NCBI GenBank assembly: GCA_964423345.1
Contig: CAYREV010000011.1
Coordinates: forward strand, 1-64,000
DNA: 64,000 nt
Reading direction: 5' to 3'
DNA from: CAYREV01 sp964423345
Lineage (GTDB): Bacteria; Bacteroidota; Rhodothermia; Balneolales; Balneolaceae
The position numbers and the translations under genes are program-made. How positions within the stretch are numbered: the stretch's first letter is position 1; the number at the start of each line of letters is the position of its first letter. This document shows, one piece after another, positions 1 through 8,551 of the stretch. The notes below the pieces were generated by a model. The model was not told the DNA's origin, searched no databases, and saw nothing but the letters and a program-made list of their open reading frames with translations.

Positions 1-154
1 GGCCTTTACCGACACATATCATTAAAAAAAAAATAATCTTAAAAATTTTAGCCCATATAAACAAAATGCCGGGCACCTACCTTCCGGTGAAGGAGGAATA
101 TTTGGAAATTATAAACGACTCGCTGCATTCACAGAAAATGTTAATAAAGTTGGA

Positions 155-604
155 ATGGAGGTGGCCGATGCATTTGATTTGGCTGGTCTGAAACAAACCC
201 TGAGTTTTATTTCCACCACAACCAAATACGCAGCTCAAAATCAACCTCAGAAAAATCAGCAGCAGCCTGCATTTAACAATCCCATCGGAGGGCAAAATAA
301 GGGTGGAAGTGGAGATGAGAATGCCTTAATAGGCACATGGAGTTCCTCAAGCGGAAGCGTTGAATTTAAAGGCGATGGAACCGGGCAAATGATGCTAAAA
401 AATTTGAACAGCAATTCCCCATGTCCCGAGGGAAGTATCACCAAATTTAACTGGAGCGTTTCGAATGAGAGGCTAAGTTTGGAATATACCTCCATGTCTA
501 TCTGCGGGGAATCACAACCTACTCCCGAACCGGATGCCCCCAAGAGTTTTAGTATAGAAGGAAATATGTTGAATTGGGCGGGTGTAAGTTGGTCTCGTAA
601 TTAG
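155..604 (+). CDS. Small lipocalin-like domain protein, function unknown
   Basis: The product has 149 residues. Residues 1-55 are Gln/Asn-rich and low in complexity. From about residue 58 (LIGTWSSSSGSVEF) a beta-rich stretch resembles the small lipocalin-like domains common in Bacteroidota, with two cysteines (about 89 and 117). The reading frame stays open upstream to position 26 without any ATG, GTG or TTG, and the ATG at 155 has only a weak ribosome site. The gene may therefore be a 5'-truncated remnant rather than intact. Base composition is more AT-rich than most of the window, and it lies just inside the suspected tRNA-end junction, which suggests transferred cargo. No signal peptide is visible from this start. 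The fold is inferred from pattern only. Confidence 0.5.
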   Translation: MEVADAFDLAGLKQTLSFISTTTKYAAQNQPQKNQQQPAFNNPIGGQNKGGSGDENALIGTWSSSSGSVEFKGDGTGQMMLKNLNSNSPCPEGSITKFNWSVSNERLSLEYTSMSICGESQPTPEPDAPKSFSIEGNMLNWAGVSWSRN

Positions 605-808
605 AGCTATAGCCAACTCCCTCTTGCCAGTTTAAAAATTGTTTGCTTAAAGAAAATTCGAGTTTGAATTGTATCCTAGCCCAAAAAGACCAAAATGAAT
701 AAACCAAAGGTGTTAAATTGAAATTCAATACTGCAAGCTGTTTCGTTGCCCCTAAGGGCCGAATTTAGTGTCTGTTGAATGATGGGATTCACTGAATTAG
801 ACATCATA

Positions 809-826
809 AATTCCGCCCGGTCCCAC
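809..826 (+). other. tRNA 3'-end-like segment, possible attachment-site repeat
   Basis: Read as tRNA positions 57 to 73 plus the first C of CCA, this stretch gives AATT (end of the T loop), CCGCC (3' side of the T stem), CGGTCCC (3' side of the acceptor stem), A (discriminator) and C. The geometry is exactly canonical, but no 5' half of a tRNA lies upstream. A strong intrinsic terminator follows within 10 bases, as for a real tRNA end. This is what integration of an element into a tRNA gene leaves at its far end. The intact tRNA would lie left of the window. Confidence 0.4.
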
Positions 827-832
827 GCTTCC

Positions 833-867
833 AAGCCCTGCGGTTCACCGAGTCGCGGGGCTTTTTT
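833..867 (+). terminator. Rho-independent terminator
   Basis: A 10-bp stem (833-842 with 854-863, one T-G wobble) closes an 11-base loop, and the 3' side runs into a tract of six T (862-867). It follows the tRNA-like segment and ends any transcript arriving from the left. Confidence 0.8.
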
Positions 868-1081
868 GAAAAGTTTTTCACTCTGTTAACAGGTGAGAAC
901 CCCACCCAATCCGTATTTCAAAAACCTTCGTATTTACTCCCACACCCCGGCCCGGAGAAAAGACAGCGAAAAAATAATTAGGAAACATTAAGATTTTTTA
1001 ATATTATTCATTAGAGAATTTTAATATTTCTCTCAAAAAACGGCTTAACTCCATTTAAAGACTGCTTTAGCATTTAGGTAT
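868..1081. other. AT-rich non-coding leader of the receiver gene
   Basis: No gene is visible here. Positions about 970-1045 are strongly AT-rich and fit a promoter region for the gene starting at 1082. No convincing -35/-10 pair could be chosen. With the tRNA-like end and terminator it makes up the 605-1081 gap. Confidence 0.4.
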
Positions 1082-1528
1082 ATGAACAGAAAAGAATCAA
1101 AAAGGGTACTCATTGTCGAGGATGATATGTTGCTTTCTCTCGTAGAGGAACGGCTTATCCAGAAGCTGGGCCATACCGTTGTAGGTAAAACAGGCTCGGC
1201 CGAAGAGGCAGTTAAGAAAGTGGAAGAGCTGGATCCGGATATTATTATCATGGATATCGTCCTGAAAGGCGAGATGGACGGCATCGATGCCATGCAGGAG
1301 ATCCGGAAGACTTCCGAAGTACCGGTCATATACCTGTCGGGCAATTCCGACCGTTTTAACTACGAGCGGGCGCGGAAAACCGATTTCACCGATTACCTGG
1401 TAAAACCTATCACCAGCAACGACCTGAAAGCACCCCTGCTGAAAGCGTTCGGTGAAAATGGTGAAGAAGAGATTACCGATCATTCGCTTTCACGCAGCAA
1501 AAGATCACAGCTGAACAAGACGGCCTAG
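1082..1528 (+). CDS. Stand-alone response regulator receiver protein (CheY-like)
   Basis: This is a single receiver domain of 148 residues with no output domain. The acidic pocket is E13/D14/D15, the phospho-acceptor is D58 in IIIMD, and the switch residues are S85 (YLSG) and K107 (VKP). The last 25 residues are polar and probably disordered. Such proteins act as phosphorelay intermediates or on protein targets. No kinase is adjacent, so the partner is unknown. The stop codon lies at the left edge of an inverted-repeat element (1527-1605). The call of receiver domain is firm, the pathway is not. Confidence 0.9.
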   Translation: MNRKESKRVLIVEDDMLLSLVEERLIQKLGHTVVGKTGSAEEAVKKVEELDPDIIIMDIVLKGEMDGIDAMQEIRKTSEVPVIYLSGNSDRFNYERARKTDFTDYLVKPITSNDLKAPLLKAFGENGEEEITDHSLSRSKRSQLNKTA

Positions 1529-1605
1529 GAGTCTGTCGGAAGTAGCTAAACCTACTGCAAAAGCGTCAGATTTTCGTAACGATTTCCTACCTCCGACAGA
1601 CTCCT
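1527..1605. repeat. Inverted-repeat element with perfect 14-bp arms between convergent genes
   Basis: Arms at 1527-1540 and 1592-1605 are perfect 14-bp inverted copies, extended inward by one mismatch and four more pairs. The 51-base centre holds a smaller hairpin (AGTAG at 1541-1545 with CTACT at 1552-1556). The left arm overlaps the stop codon of the receiver gene and the right arm ends 5 bases before the yhdH stop. It could be a two-way terminator, though it lacks a T tract, or a tiny MITE-like element. No second copy was noticed in the window. Confidence 0.6.
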
Positions 1606-1610
1606 GGAAG

Positions 1611-2609
1611 TTATTTCATATTGACGACCACGTGTCCCACCTGTTGTCCGTCAAGAATGGTTGAAATCTCCTTTTCCAACTCCTCCAGCGTACACTCCCG
1701 GTTTATGTAGTCTAATCGTTCGTTTTTCCACTTGCCTGCAAGCATGTCCCATATCTTTTTGCGCATGGGCATCAGGCAGCGTCCGGAATCGATGCCCATC
1801 AGGCTTACTCCCTTCAGGATGAATGGATAGATGCTGGTGGAAAGCTCCCCGCCCAGCACGTTGCCGCAGCAGGCCACGGTACCGTTATGGCCGGCCTGCC
1901 GAAGCACCGCATCAAGCATCTTGCCGCCCACCGTATCGATAGCCCCGTCCCAGCGGCTGCTTAGCAAGGGGCGCGAACTGCCGGGGTACACCGTGTCACG
2001 ATCGATTACCTCATCCGCCCCTATAGAGCGCAAAAACTCATGTTGATCCTCTTTGCCAGTGGCAGCAATTACGGTAAACCCTTCGGCATCAAGCAGTGAA
2101 ACAGCCAGGCTGCCCACACCCCCTGTGGCTCCGGTTACCAGCACGGGTCGGCCGCCGGGCCGGGTCCCGTTTCCCAGCAGCTTAAGTACCCCGTAGCCCG
2201 CCGTAAATCCCGCGGTGCCGTACATCATGCTTTCTTTAAGTGTCAGCGAATCGGGCAGGGGAACGATCCAATCGCCGGGGACGCGGATATACTGCCCGAA
2301 ACCGCCCGAAGTGTTTTCCCCGAGATCGAAACTGGTCACGATTACCGGCTCGCCTTCACGGAACCGGTTATCGCCGCTCTCTTCCACCACGCCGGCCGCA
2401 TCAACGCCCGGGGTATGGGGATAGTTCCGGGTCACCCCCTTGTTACCGGAAGCCGACAAGGCGTCCTTGTAGTTGAGGGCCGAAAAGTGAACCCGGATCA
2501 ATACCTCGTTGTCGGGAAGGCTCTCGACGGTGCGGTCGGTGATCCCGCGACTGAAGGTGCCGTCGCTTTCTTCGGTGACAACCAGAGCTTTGAAAGTTTG
2601 GGATGACAT
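1611..2609 (-). CDS. yhdH: YhdH/YhfP-type NADPH quinone oxidoreductase (acrylyl-CoA reductase family)
   Basis: The 332 residues match the AcuI/YhdH branch of medium-chain reductases. The N-terminal GroES-like half includes FSALNYKDALSASG (42-55) and HTPGVDAAG (65-73). The Rossmann half has TGATGGVGS at 159-167. There are no zinc ligands, as expected for the quinone reductase type. Family members reduce acrylyl-CoA or related conjugated carbonyls with NADPH. It is the last gene of a three-gene minus-strand operon, one base after the aldehyde dehydrogenase gene, which fits removal of reactive carbonyls. The substrate is inferred. Confidence 0.9.
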   Translation of the reverse strand: MSSQTFKALVVTEESDGTFSRGITDRTVESLPDNEVLIRVHFSALNYKDALSASGNKGVTRNYPHTPGVDAAGVVEESGDNRFREGEPVIVTSFDLGENTSGGFGQYIRVPGDWIVPLPDSLTLKESMMYGTAGFTAGYGVLKLLGNGTRPGGRPVLVTGATGGVGSLAVSLLDAEGFTVIAATGKEDQHEFLRSIGADEVIDRDTVYPGSSRPLLSSRWDGAIDTVGGKMLDAVLRQAGHNGTVACCGNVLGGELSTSIYPFILKGVSLMGIDSGRCLMPMRKKIWDMLAGKWKNERLDYINRECTLEELEKEISTILDGQQVGHVVVNMK

Positions 2610-2610
2610 A

Positions 2611-3981
2611 TCAGTTGAAAATTTTCTTTAGCCATTTGAGATTGCTTCCGTAGGGTGCATAGCGGATGGGGATGTCGATCCAGGTCGGTTTTTTAACAAT
2701 GCTTTTGGCGGAAGAAAAAGTTTCGAAGCTGTATTTGCCATTGTAGTTGCCGAAACCGCTATTGCCGATGCCGCCGAAGGGGAGGTTGGGATTGCCGAGG
2801 TGAACCAGGGTGTCGTTGATGCACCCGCCCCCGAAAGTAGTTTGTTCAACCACTTTTTGCCGGGTGTCTTTGTCAGCCGTAAACAAGTAGAGGGCCAGGG
2901 GGCTCGGTTTGCTGTTGACGGTTTCGATGACTTCCTCCACTTCATCGAATACGAGGACGGGAAGAATGGGCCCGAAGATCTCCTCCTGCATGGCGGGATG
3001 ATCCCAGTCTATATCGGTAAGGATGGTGGGTTCTATGTAGAGTGTCTCCGCATCGGAGTCGCCTCCGATAATATGGGCGCCGTCGGCAAGGTAGCCGGTC
3101 AGACGGTCAAAGTGGTCCCGGTTAATAATACGGCTGTAGTCGATACTCGCCTTGGGTTCCGGACCGAAAAAGGACTCAAGTTGCTCAACAAGGTGGCCTA
3201 TAAAAGCCTCCCGGGCGACCCGTTGCACATAGACGTAATCGGGAGCCACACAGGTTTGCCCCCCATTCATAAACTTTCCCCAGGCCAGCCGGCGGGCGGC
3301 AATCTCCAGGTCGGCCGTCTTGTCGACGATGCCCGGAGATTTGCCCCCCAGTTCCAGGGTAACCGGGGTGAGCTGTTCGGCTGCCTCCCTCATAATGATT
3401 TTGCCCACCCGGCTGCTGCCGGTAAAGAAAATATAGTCGAGCGGTTGATCCAGCAATTCCCGGGTGGTGTCGGCATCGCCTTCGACGACGGCGAGGAAGC
3501 CGGGGTCGAAGTTACCGTTGACCAGCTCGGCTATCACCCTTGAACTGTGCGGAGCAATTTCGGATGGCTTGATAAGGGTGGTATTGCCCGCGGCGATGGA
3601 GCCCAGGGCGGGAGTTAGGGATAGATTGATCGGGTAGTTCCAGGCACCGATGACCAATGCCACACCGTAAGGCTGGCGATAGATATAGTTTGCCGAGGGA
3701 AAGTTGAAGAGGGAGCCGCGTACCCTTTTGGGCCGGGCCCATTTTTTCAGGTGTCTGACCATATGGTCAATTTCCGCATAGACTTGGCCGATATCCGTAC
3801 CATAAGTCTCGAAGGGCGGTTTGCCGAAATCTTCCCGCAGAGCTTCATAGATTTCGTTTTCATGTTGTTTCAGCGTAGCCTTAAGCTGCTTCAGCATCTT
3901 CAGCCGGTAATAGACGTCACGGGTGGCTCCCGACTGGAAATAGCGATGTTGGTCTTCTACAAGTCCGGCTATGTCACTCAT
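2611..3981 (-). CDS. Class 3-like aldehyde dehydrogenase
   Basis: The 456 residues have the size and residue numbering of the ALDH3/fatty aldehyde dehydrogenase group. The sequence shows N115 (GAWNYP), K138 of the cofactor site, general base E210 (TLELGGKSPG) and nucleophile C244 (GGQTCVAPDY), close to E209 and C243 of mammalian ALDH3A1. Such enzymes oxidise medium- or long-chain and aromatic aldehydes with NAD(P)+. The start overlaps the 3' end of the SDR gene by 8 bases and yhdH follows after one base, so the three are surely cotranscribed. Confidence 0.92.
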   Translation of the reverse strand: MSDIAGLVEDQHRYFQSGATRDVYYRLKMLKQLKATLKQHENEIYEALREDFGKPPFETYGTDIGQVYAEIDHMVRHLKKWARPKRVRGSLFNFPSANYIYRQPYGVALVIGAWNYPINLSLTPALGSIAAGNTTLIKPSEIAPHSSRVIAELVNGNFDPGFLAVVEGDADTTRELLDQPLDYIFFTGSSRVGKIIMREAAEQLTPVTLELGGKSPGIVDKTADLEIAARRLAWGKFMNGGQTCVAPDYVYVQRVAREAFIGHLVEQLESFFGPEPKASIDYSRIINRDHFDRLTGYLADGAHIIGGDSDAETLYIEPTILTDIDWDHPAMQEEIFGPILPVLVFDEVEEVIETVNSKPSPLALYLFTADKDTRQKVVEQTTFGGGCINDTLVHLGNPNLPFGGIGNSGFGNYNGKYSFETFSSAKSIVKKPTWIDIPIRYAPYGSNLKWLKKIFN

Positions 3982-4795
3982 CTTGTTGATCTCCCTTAAA
4001 TGTTTTCATGGATTCGTACACTCTGAATATTTTGCCTGCCACAAAATCGAACATTGGCCGGGGCAGGATGCCTTTTAGGAATGGGACCAGCTTGACCATG
4101 AAAGGTTCCCTCAGAAACACCCGGTCGGATTCGACGGCCGCCATAATCTTTTCTGTTATGGTGTCGGGCTGCAGGTAGGGGGTGAGCAGGGGTGCCCGGG
4201 CCCCTTCAAACATTCCCGTGTCAATGAAACTCGGTTGCACCGTGGTAACGCGCAGTTTGCCGGGCATCTGTTCCAGTTCCAGGCGGAGCGAGTCGGACCA
4301 TCCCGAAACGGCCCACTTCCCGGCTGCATAGACGCTCATTCCGGGATTGGCCATAAGTCCCGCCGCCGAGGCGATATTAACGATATGGCCCGATGCCTGG
4401 TCGATCATCCCGGGCAGGAAGGCCTTTGCAACCAGCAAGGGGCCTGTAATATTGACTCCAATGGCATGTTCAATTTCGTCGGGGGACTGATCCCGGAACG
4501 GTTTGCCGGTAACAATAGCCGCGTTGTTGAAGAGGATATCCACCGGCCCCCACTGATCCAGGATCTTGTTGGCCACAGAAGATACCTGGGAGGAATTGGA
4601 AACGTCGACGGTGAAAAGGTGAACCGACCCCTCGCAGCCTGCGGCCTCCTCATTCAGGCGGTTCATAGCTTTGGAATCGGTATCCCATATGATGAGATGG
4701 CGGGCCCCGGCCTCCAGGGATTTAAGGGCCAGCCGCCTGCCCAATGCACCCGCGCCGCCGGTTATCAGAACGTTTTTCCCTTTGAATGAGCTCAT
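3974..4795 (-). CDS. Short-chain dehydrogenase/reductase (SDR16C-like)
   Basis: A classical SDR of 273 residues. The NAD(P) motif TGGAGALG is at 12-19, NNAA at 90-93, and the catalytic set is S143, Y156 and K160 (YAAGK). The D at 38 after the second strand favours NAD+. The pattern (FLPGMI, GHIVNIASAAGL) resembles the SDR16C group of retinol and long-chain alcohol dehydrogenases. It is the first gene of the operon with the aldehyde dehydrogenase, so alcohol to aldehyde to acid is a reasonable reading. The promoter would lie in the 151-bp divergent gap shared with the DUF2339 gene. Confidence 0.88.
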   Translation of the reverse strand: MSSFKGKNVLITGGAGALGRRLALKSLEAGARHLIIWDTDSKAMNRLNEEAAGCEGSVHLFTVDVSNSSQVSSVANKILDQWGPVDILFNNAAIVTGKPFRDQSPDEIEHAIGVNITGPLLVAKAFLPGMIDQASGHIVNIASAAGLMANPGMSVYAAGKWAVSGWSDSLRLELEQMPGKLRVTTVQPSFIDTGMFEGARAPLLTPYLQPDTITEKIMAAVESDRVFLREPFMVKLVPFLKGILPRPMFDFVAGKIFRVYESMKTFKGDQQDE

Positions 4796-4946
4796 CGATA
4801 CTTAATGGTTAAAAAGCTGGAAGTTATCTACAGCAACAGTAATGTAACAGAAATGAGATTCAAATTCGGAGCGGAGCAGAAATATTTTGTTTTATCCCCA
4901 AACTTGCTTCTATTAACTTTTTCCACCCAGATAATCAGTAGCCGGA

Positions 4947-6674
4947 ATGGACGAGCAAGAACAACAAAACCTGCAGGAGCGGCTGGACAGGCTCGAAAAG
5001 AGGGTCGAGCAGCTGGAAGGCAAACGGACGGAAGGGAAGGATTCCCTGACGGTAAGCCTCGATGAAGGGGAAGGCCCCTACGAGGCCCCTCCGGAAAGCG
5101 GCAGTGAACGGAAAGCGGAAGGCTCATCTCTGCAAAAGGTGTTGCTGTCGGGTGAGAGCTGGCTTAACCGCATCGGCATCGCCCTGCTACTGCTGGGAGT
5201 GGTTTTCCTGTTTAAGTATTCGGTGGACCAGGGCTGGCTGGTGCCTCCGGTCCGCAGCCTGATCGGCCTGGGCATCGGACTGCTTCTCTTTACCGCCGGC
5301 CTCTACCTGGACAAAGTTCAATCTCCTATCAAACAGATCTGCCTGGGCGGGGGAATAGGCGTATTTTACATTACCGGTTTCGCGACCTTCCAACTGTACG
5401 CTTTTGTCTCTTCTCCGGTGGTCTGGGCCTTCATGATCATCGTCACCATACTGGCTATCTCCCTCTCCCTGCAACAGGACGAACCCATACTGTCGGTGGT
5501 GGGTGTGTTGGGGGGATTGGGCACTCCCTTTATGCTGTATACCGGGAGCGGCAGCCTTGCTTCGCTCATCATCTATACCGCGCTGATCCTTTCTGCATCC
5601 TCTGCCATCTACCTGGTAAAGGGCTGGGTCTCCCTACTTTGGGCGATGGTTGCGGGTGGATGGCTGGTGATGCTTGCCGGATTTTACAACAGCCTGATAG
5701 ATGTGTTGGAACCGGTGTGGGCCGACCGGTTTTCGCTTCAGGCCGGTATACTGTTGTGCCTGGCTTCGTTCTGGGTGGTGCCCATGGTACGCGAACTGGG
5801 ATTGAAAAAAGGCAGGATCCCTTTTGGGGCGGATGTTTCAAAGGAGGGATATGAGAGCGCCCCGTCGGCGCGTATCGCAGCACTTGTTATACCGGTGCTG
5901 GCTTTCCTCTATTCCATGGCCCTGTGGGAGCTCACGGCCGAGGCTTGGGGCGTAATAGCGCTGGCGTTCAGTATGGTTGTAGGCTATCTCTACCTGCCGC
6001 TGCGCAATGAGGGACTGGAAAAACTGGCATCCATTCACGGTTTCGGGGCCCTGGTACTGCTGACCATCTCTTTTTACCTGCTGCTGGAAGGAGACCTGCT
6101 GTTTGTGGTACTGGCCCTGGAAGGGCTGGGCCTGAGGATACTTGCCGACCAGACCGGCGACAGCAAGATATCACTGGGATCGCATGTACTGATGGGAGCG
6201 GTGGGAATGTGGCTGCTCGAGGACCTTACCGTTTCGATCGCCGGCACCATGCCCATACTCAACATGTCATCTCTCACACAGTTGACTATTATCGGTATCG
6301 GGGGATTGGCTATACCCTCGTGGATCAGGGAGCAGAGCGGCAAGGGTACGTATCGCTTTGCCGCGCACCTGGCGTTGCTGGGGTGGTTCTACAGTGAACT
6401 GCATCACCTGGACAACGGGCAGGCGTACATCTCACTATGCTGGGGAGCCTATGCCCTGGGGCTGCTGGTCATCGGAATAGTGAACAGGCTGGAAATGATA
6501 CGGATGGCAGCTATAGGTACCATATTCCTGGTCGTGGCCAAACTGTTTTTCGTGGACCTTTCCAAACTGGAGGCCATTTGGAGAATCCTGCTGTTTATCG
6601 GTTTTGGCGGCGTGCTGCTTATTATCAGCTACTACCTGCAAGAAAAACTACTGGACCATTCCGAAAGAGAATGA
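4947..6674 (+). CDS. DUF2339 multi-spanning membrane protein
   Basis: The 575 residues start with a charged coiled coil (about 3-30, QERLDRLEKRVEQLEG), then a short linker and many hydrophobic segments from about residue 68 to the C-terminus. The pattern WLNRIGIALLLLGVVFLFKYSVD is the usual opening of DUF2339 proteins. The function of the family is not known, and transport or envelope roles have been guessed. This copy is shorter than the 800-900 residues of some members. It is transcribed away from the SDR operon and stands alone. Confidence 0.85.
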   Translation: MDEQEQQNLQERLDRLEKRVEQLEGKRTEGKDSLTVSLDEGEGPYEAPPESGSERKAEGSSLQKVLLSGESWLNRIGIALLLLGVVFLFKYSVDQGWLVPPVRSLIGLGIGLLLFTAGLYLDKVQSPIKQICLGGGIGVFYITGFATFQLYAFVSSPVVWAFMIIVTILAISLSLQQDEPILSVVGVLGGLGTPFMLYTGSGSLASLIIYTALILSASSAIYLVKGWVSLLWAMVAGGWLVMLAGFYNSLIDVLEPVWADRFSLQAGILLCLASFWVVPMVRELGLKKGRIPFGADVSKEGYESAPSARIAALVIPVLAFLYSMALWELTAEAWGVIALAFSMVVGYLYLPLRNEGLEKLASIHGFGALVLLTISFYLLLEGDLLFVVLALEGLGLRILADQTGDSKISLGSHVLMGAVGMWLLEDLTVSIAGTMPILNMSSLTQLTIIGIGGLAIPSWIREQSGKGTYRFAAHLALLGWFYSELHHLDNGQAYISLCWGAYALGLLVIGIVNRLEMIRMAAIGTIFLVVAKLFFVDLSKLEAIWRILLFIGFGGVLLIISYYLQEKLLDHSERE

Positions 6675-6853
6675 TTAGTTAACATTCGGCAATGTTGAGA
6701 ATCCTGCTCTGTATTGGAATTCTATTGAGGTTGAACGTTGCCAAAGTCAGGAAGGGCGTACCGAATGAAAACAGGAACACAAACCACTAAAAGGAATAGG
6801 ATATAATAGGAGGTCGGAAGCTTTTCCCTCTTATTTTAAACCTTTAATAACAG

Positions 6854-8551
6854 ATGAATAAAGAAACGGTGAAACAAGCGATGAAAAGAATATTGAGTCT
6901 ATTGGTTACAGCATTGATGATAACCGCATGCGGCGGACAAAGTGCCGTTGAAAAAGCGGCCGAAACCATTACCGAACAGTCGCTGATGAAACATGTGGAA
7001 GTGTTGTCTTCCGATGAATTTAAGGGCCGGGCTACGGGAACCGAAGGAGAGGAGAAGACCGTCGATTACCTGGTCGGGCAGTTTAAGGAGTTCGGACTGG
7101 AGGGCGGCATGGAAGACGGAAGCTACATACAGGAGGTGCCGCTGATCGGGCAGAAGACCGGCCGGGACGCCGTTGTCAGTATCACATCGGGCGGCGAGAC
7201 GGTCCATCGTTTTGATTACTATGAGGATTTCATGGCCTGGCCCAGCAACCTGGAGGAGCAGGTGGATATCAACGAGGCGGAGCTGGTCTACGTGGGTTAC
7301 GGCATACAGGCGCCCGAGGAAAGTTGGGACGATTTCAAGGATACGGATGTCAAAGGCAAGATACTGGTGGTCAAAAACAACGATCCCAACAAGAAGGAAG
7401 ATCTCTTTAAGGGGGAGACGAGGCTCTACTACGGACGCTACGACTATAAGTTTGAGAAAGCCCGCGAGATGGGAGCGGCCGGTGTGCTGGTCATTCACAC
7501 AACCCCCTCGGCCGGATACGGCTGGAGTGTGGTGGCCAACAGCTGGAGCCGTGAGCGTTTCTACCTGCGGGGTGACGAGACGATGAGAGATTCGCCTGTG
7601 AAATTCAACGGCTGGCTTACGAAGGAGTCCGGCGAGAAGCTCTTCAGCAGCGCGGGGCTGAAGCTGGAAGAGCAGCTTGCCGCGGCCGAGTCGAGGTCAT
7701 TTGAACCGGTGCCGCTCGAAGGCTTGCACCTGAGTCTTGAGCTGCATGCCGACTACCGGGAGCAGAACGCCAAGAATGTGCTGGCGGAGATTCCTGGCAG
7801 CGACCCCGAGCTTAAAGAGGAGTATCTGGTATTTACGGGACACCACGACCACCTGGGGGTGACCCAGCCGGTGGAGGGCGACTCCATTAACAACGGTGCG
7901 CTTGACAACGCAGCGGGCATCAGCTCCCTGCTGAATATGGCCCGGGCCTACAAGCAGGTGGACGACAAGCTGAAACGAAGTGTGCTTTTTCTGCTGGTGG
8001 GTGCCGAAGAGGTGGGGCTGCTGGGCTCCAAATACTGGGCTTCCCATCCGACGGTCCACCCCGGGAAAGTAACGGCCAACATCAACCTCGACGGGATGAA
8101 TGTGTACGGCAAGACGAAGGATATCGTACTGGTGGGCTACGGACGCAACAGTGTCAGCGATGTCATCGAGAAACATGCAGAGAAGAAAGGGCGTACGGTG
8201 AAGCCGGATCCGCACCCCGACCGAGGTTACTTTTACCGGTCGGATCATTTTTCACTGGCCAAGAAAGGCATCCCGGCCATCTTTCCCAATGAGGGTAACA
8301 ATTTTGTGAATAAGCCGGAGGGTTACGGCGCTACCGTAGACAGCCTGATAGACAGCAATTACCATACGGTCAACGACGAGATCAACAGTTACTGGGACCT
8401 GGCGGGCATGAAAGCCGATGTGCGGCTCTTTTTCGATGCGGGATATGAGATCATCAACGATCCCGGACTGCAAACCTGGGAGAAAGGGGACGAGTTCAGG
8501 CAGAAAAGGCTGGAGATGATACAGGCGGCCGAACAACAGGCGGCCGACTAG
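6854..8551 (+). CDS. M28-family zinc peptidase lipoprotein with PA domain
   Basis: A lipoprotein signal ends in MITAC, and M10 (6881) is a good alternative start because it gives a normal signal peptide (MKRILSLLVTALMITAC). A protease-associated (PA) domain spans about 135-280. The M28 catalytic domain has zinc ligands H331 or H333 (TGHHDHLG), D351 (ALDNAAG), E386 after base E385 (GAEEVG), D413 (NLDGMN) and H465 (YRSDHFS). Relatives are secreted or periplasmic aminopeptidases that free N-terminal residues from peptides. The stop overlaps that of nadA, which converges on it. The call is firm, the substrate unknown. Confidence 0.93.
   Translation: MNKETVKQAMKRILSLLVTALMITACGGQSAVEKAAETITEQSLMKHVEVLSSDEFKGRATGTEGEEKTVDYLVGQFKEFGLEGGMEDGSYIQEVPLIGQKTGRDAVVSITSGGETVHRFDYYEDFMAWPSNLEEQVDINEAELVYVGYGIQAPEESWDDFKDTDVKGKILVVKNNDPNKKEDLFKGETRLYYGRYDYKFEKAREMGAAGVLVIHTTPSAGYGWSVVANSWSRERFYLRGDETMRDSPVKFNGWLTKESGEKLFSSAGLKLEEQLAAAESRSFEPVPLEGLHLSLELHADYREQNAKNVLAEIPGSDPELKEEYLVFTGHHDHLGVTQPVEGDSINNGALDNAAGISSLLNMARAYKQVDDKLKRSVLFLLVGAEEVGLLGSKYWASHPTVHPGKVTANINLDGMNVYGKTKDIVLVGYGRNSVSDVIEKHAEKKGRTVKPDPHPDRGYFYRSDHFSLAKKGIPAIFPNEGNNFVNKPEGYGATVDSLIDSNYHTVNDEINSYWDLAGMKADVRLFFDAGYEIINDPGLQTWEKGDEFRQKRLEMIQAAEQQAAD

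Noticed and set aside
4805..5065. A short plus-strand frame overlapping the start of the DUF2339 gene
   Set aside because: It is out of frame with the recognisable DUF2339 coiled coil and reads as low-complexity Arg/Gly/Ala sequence.
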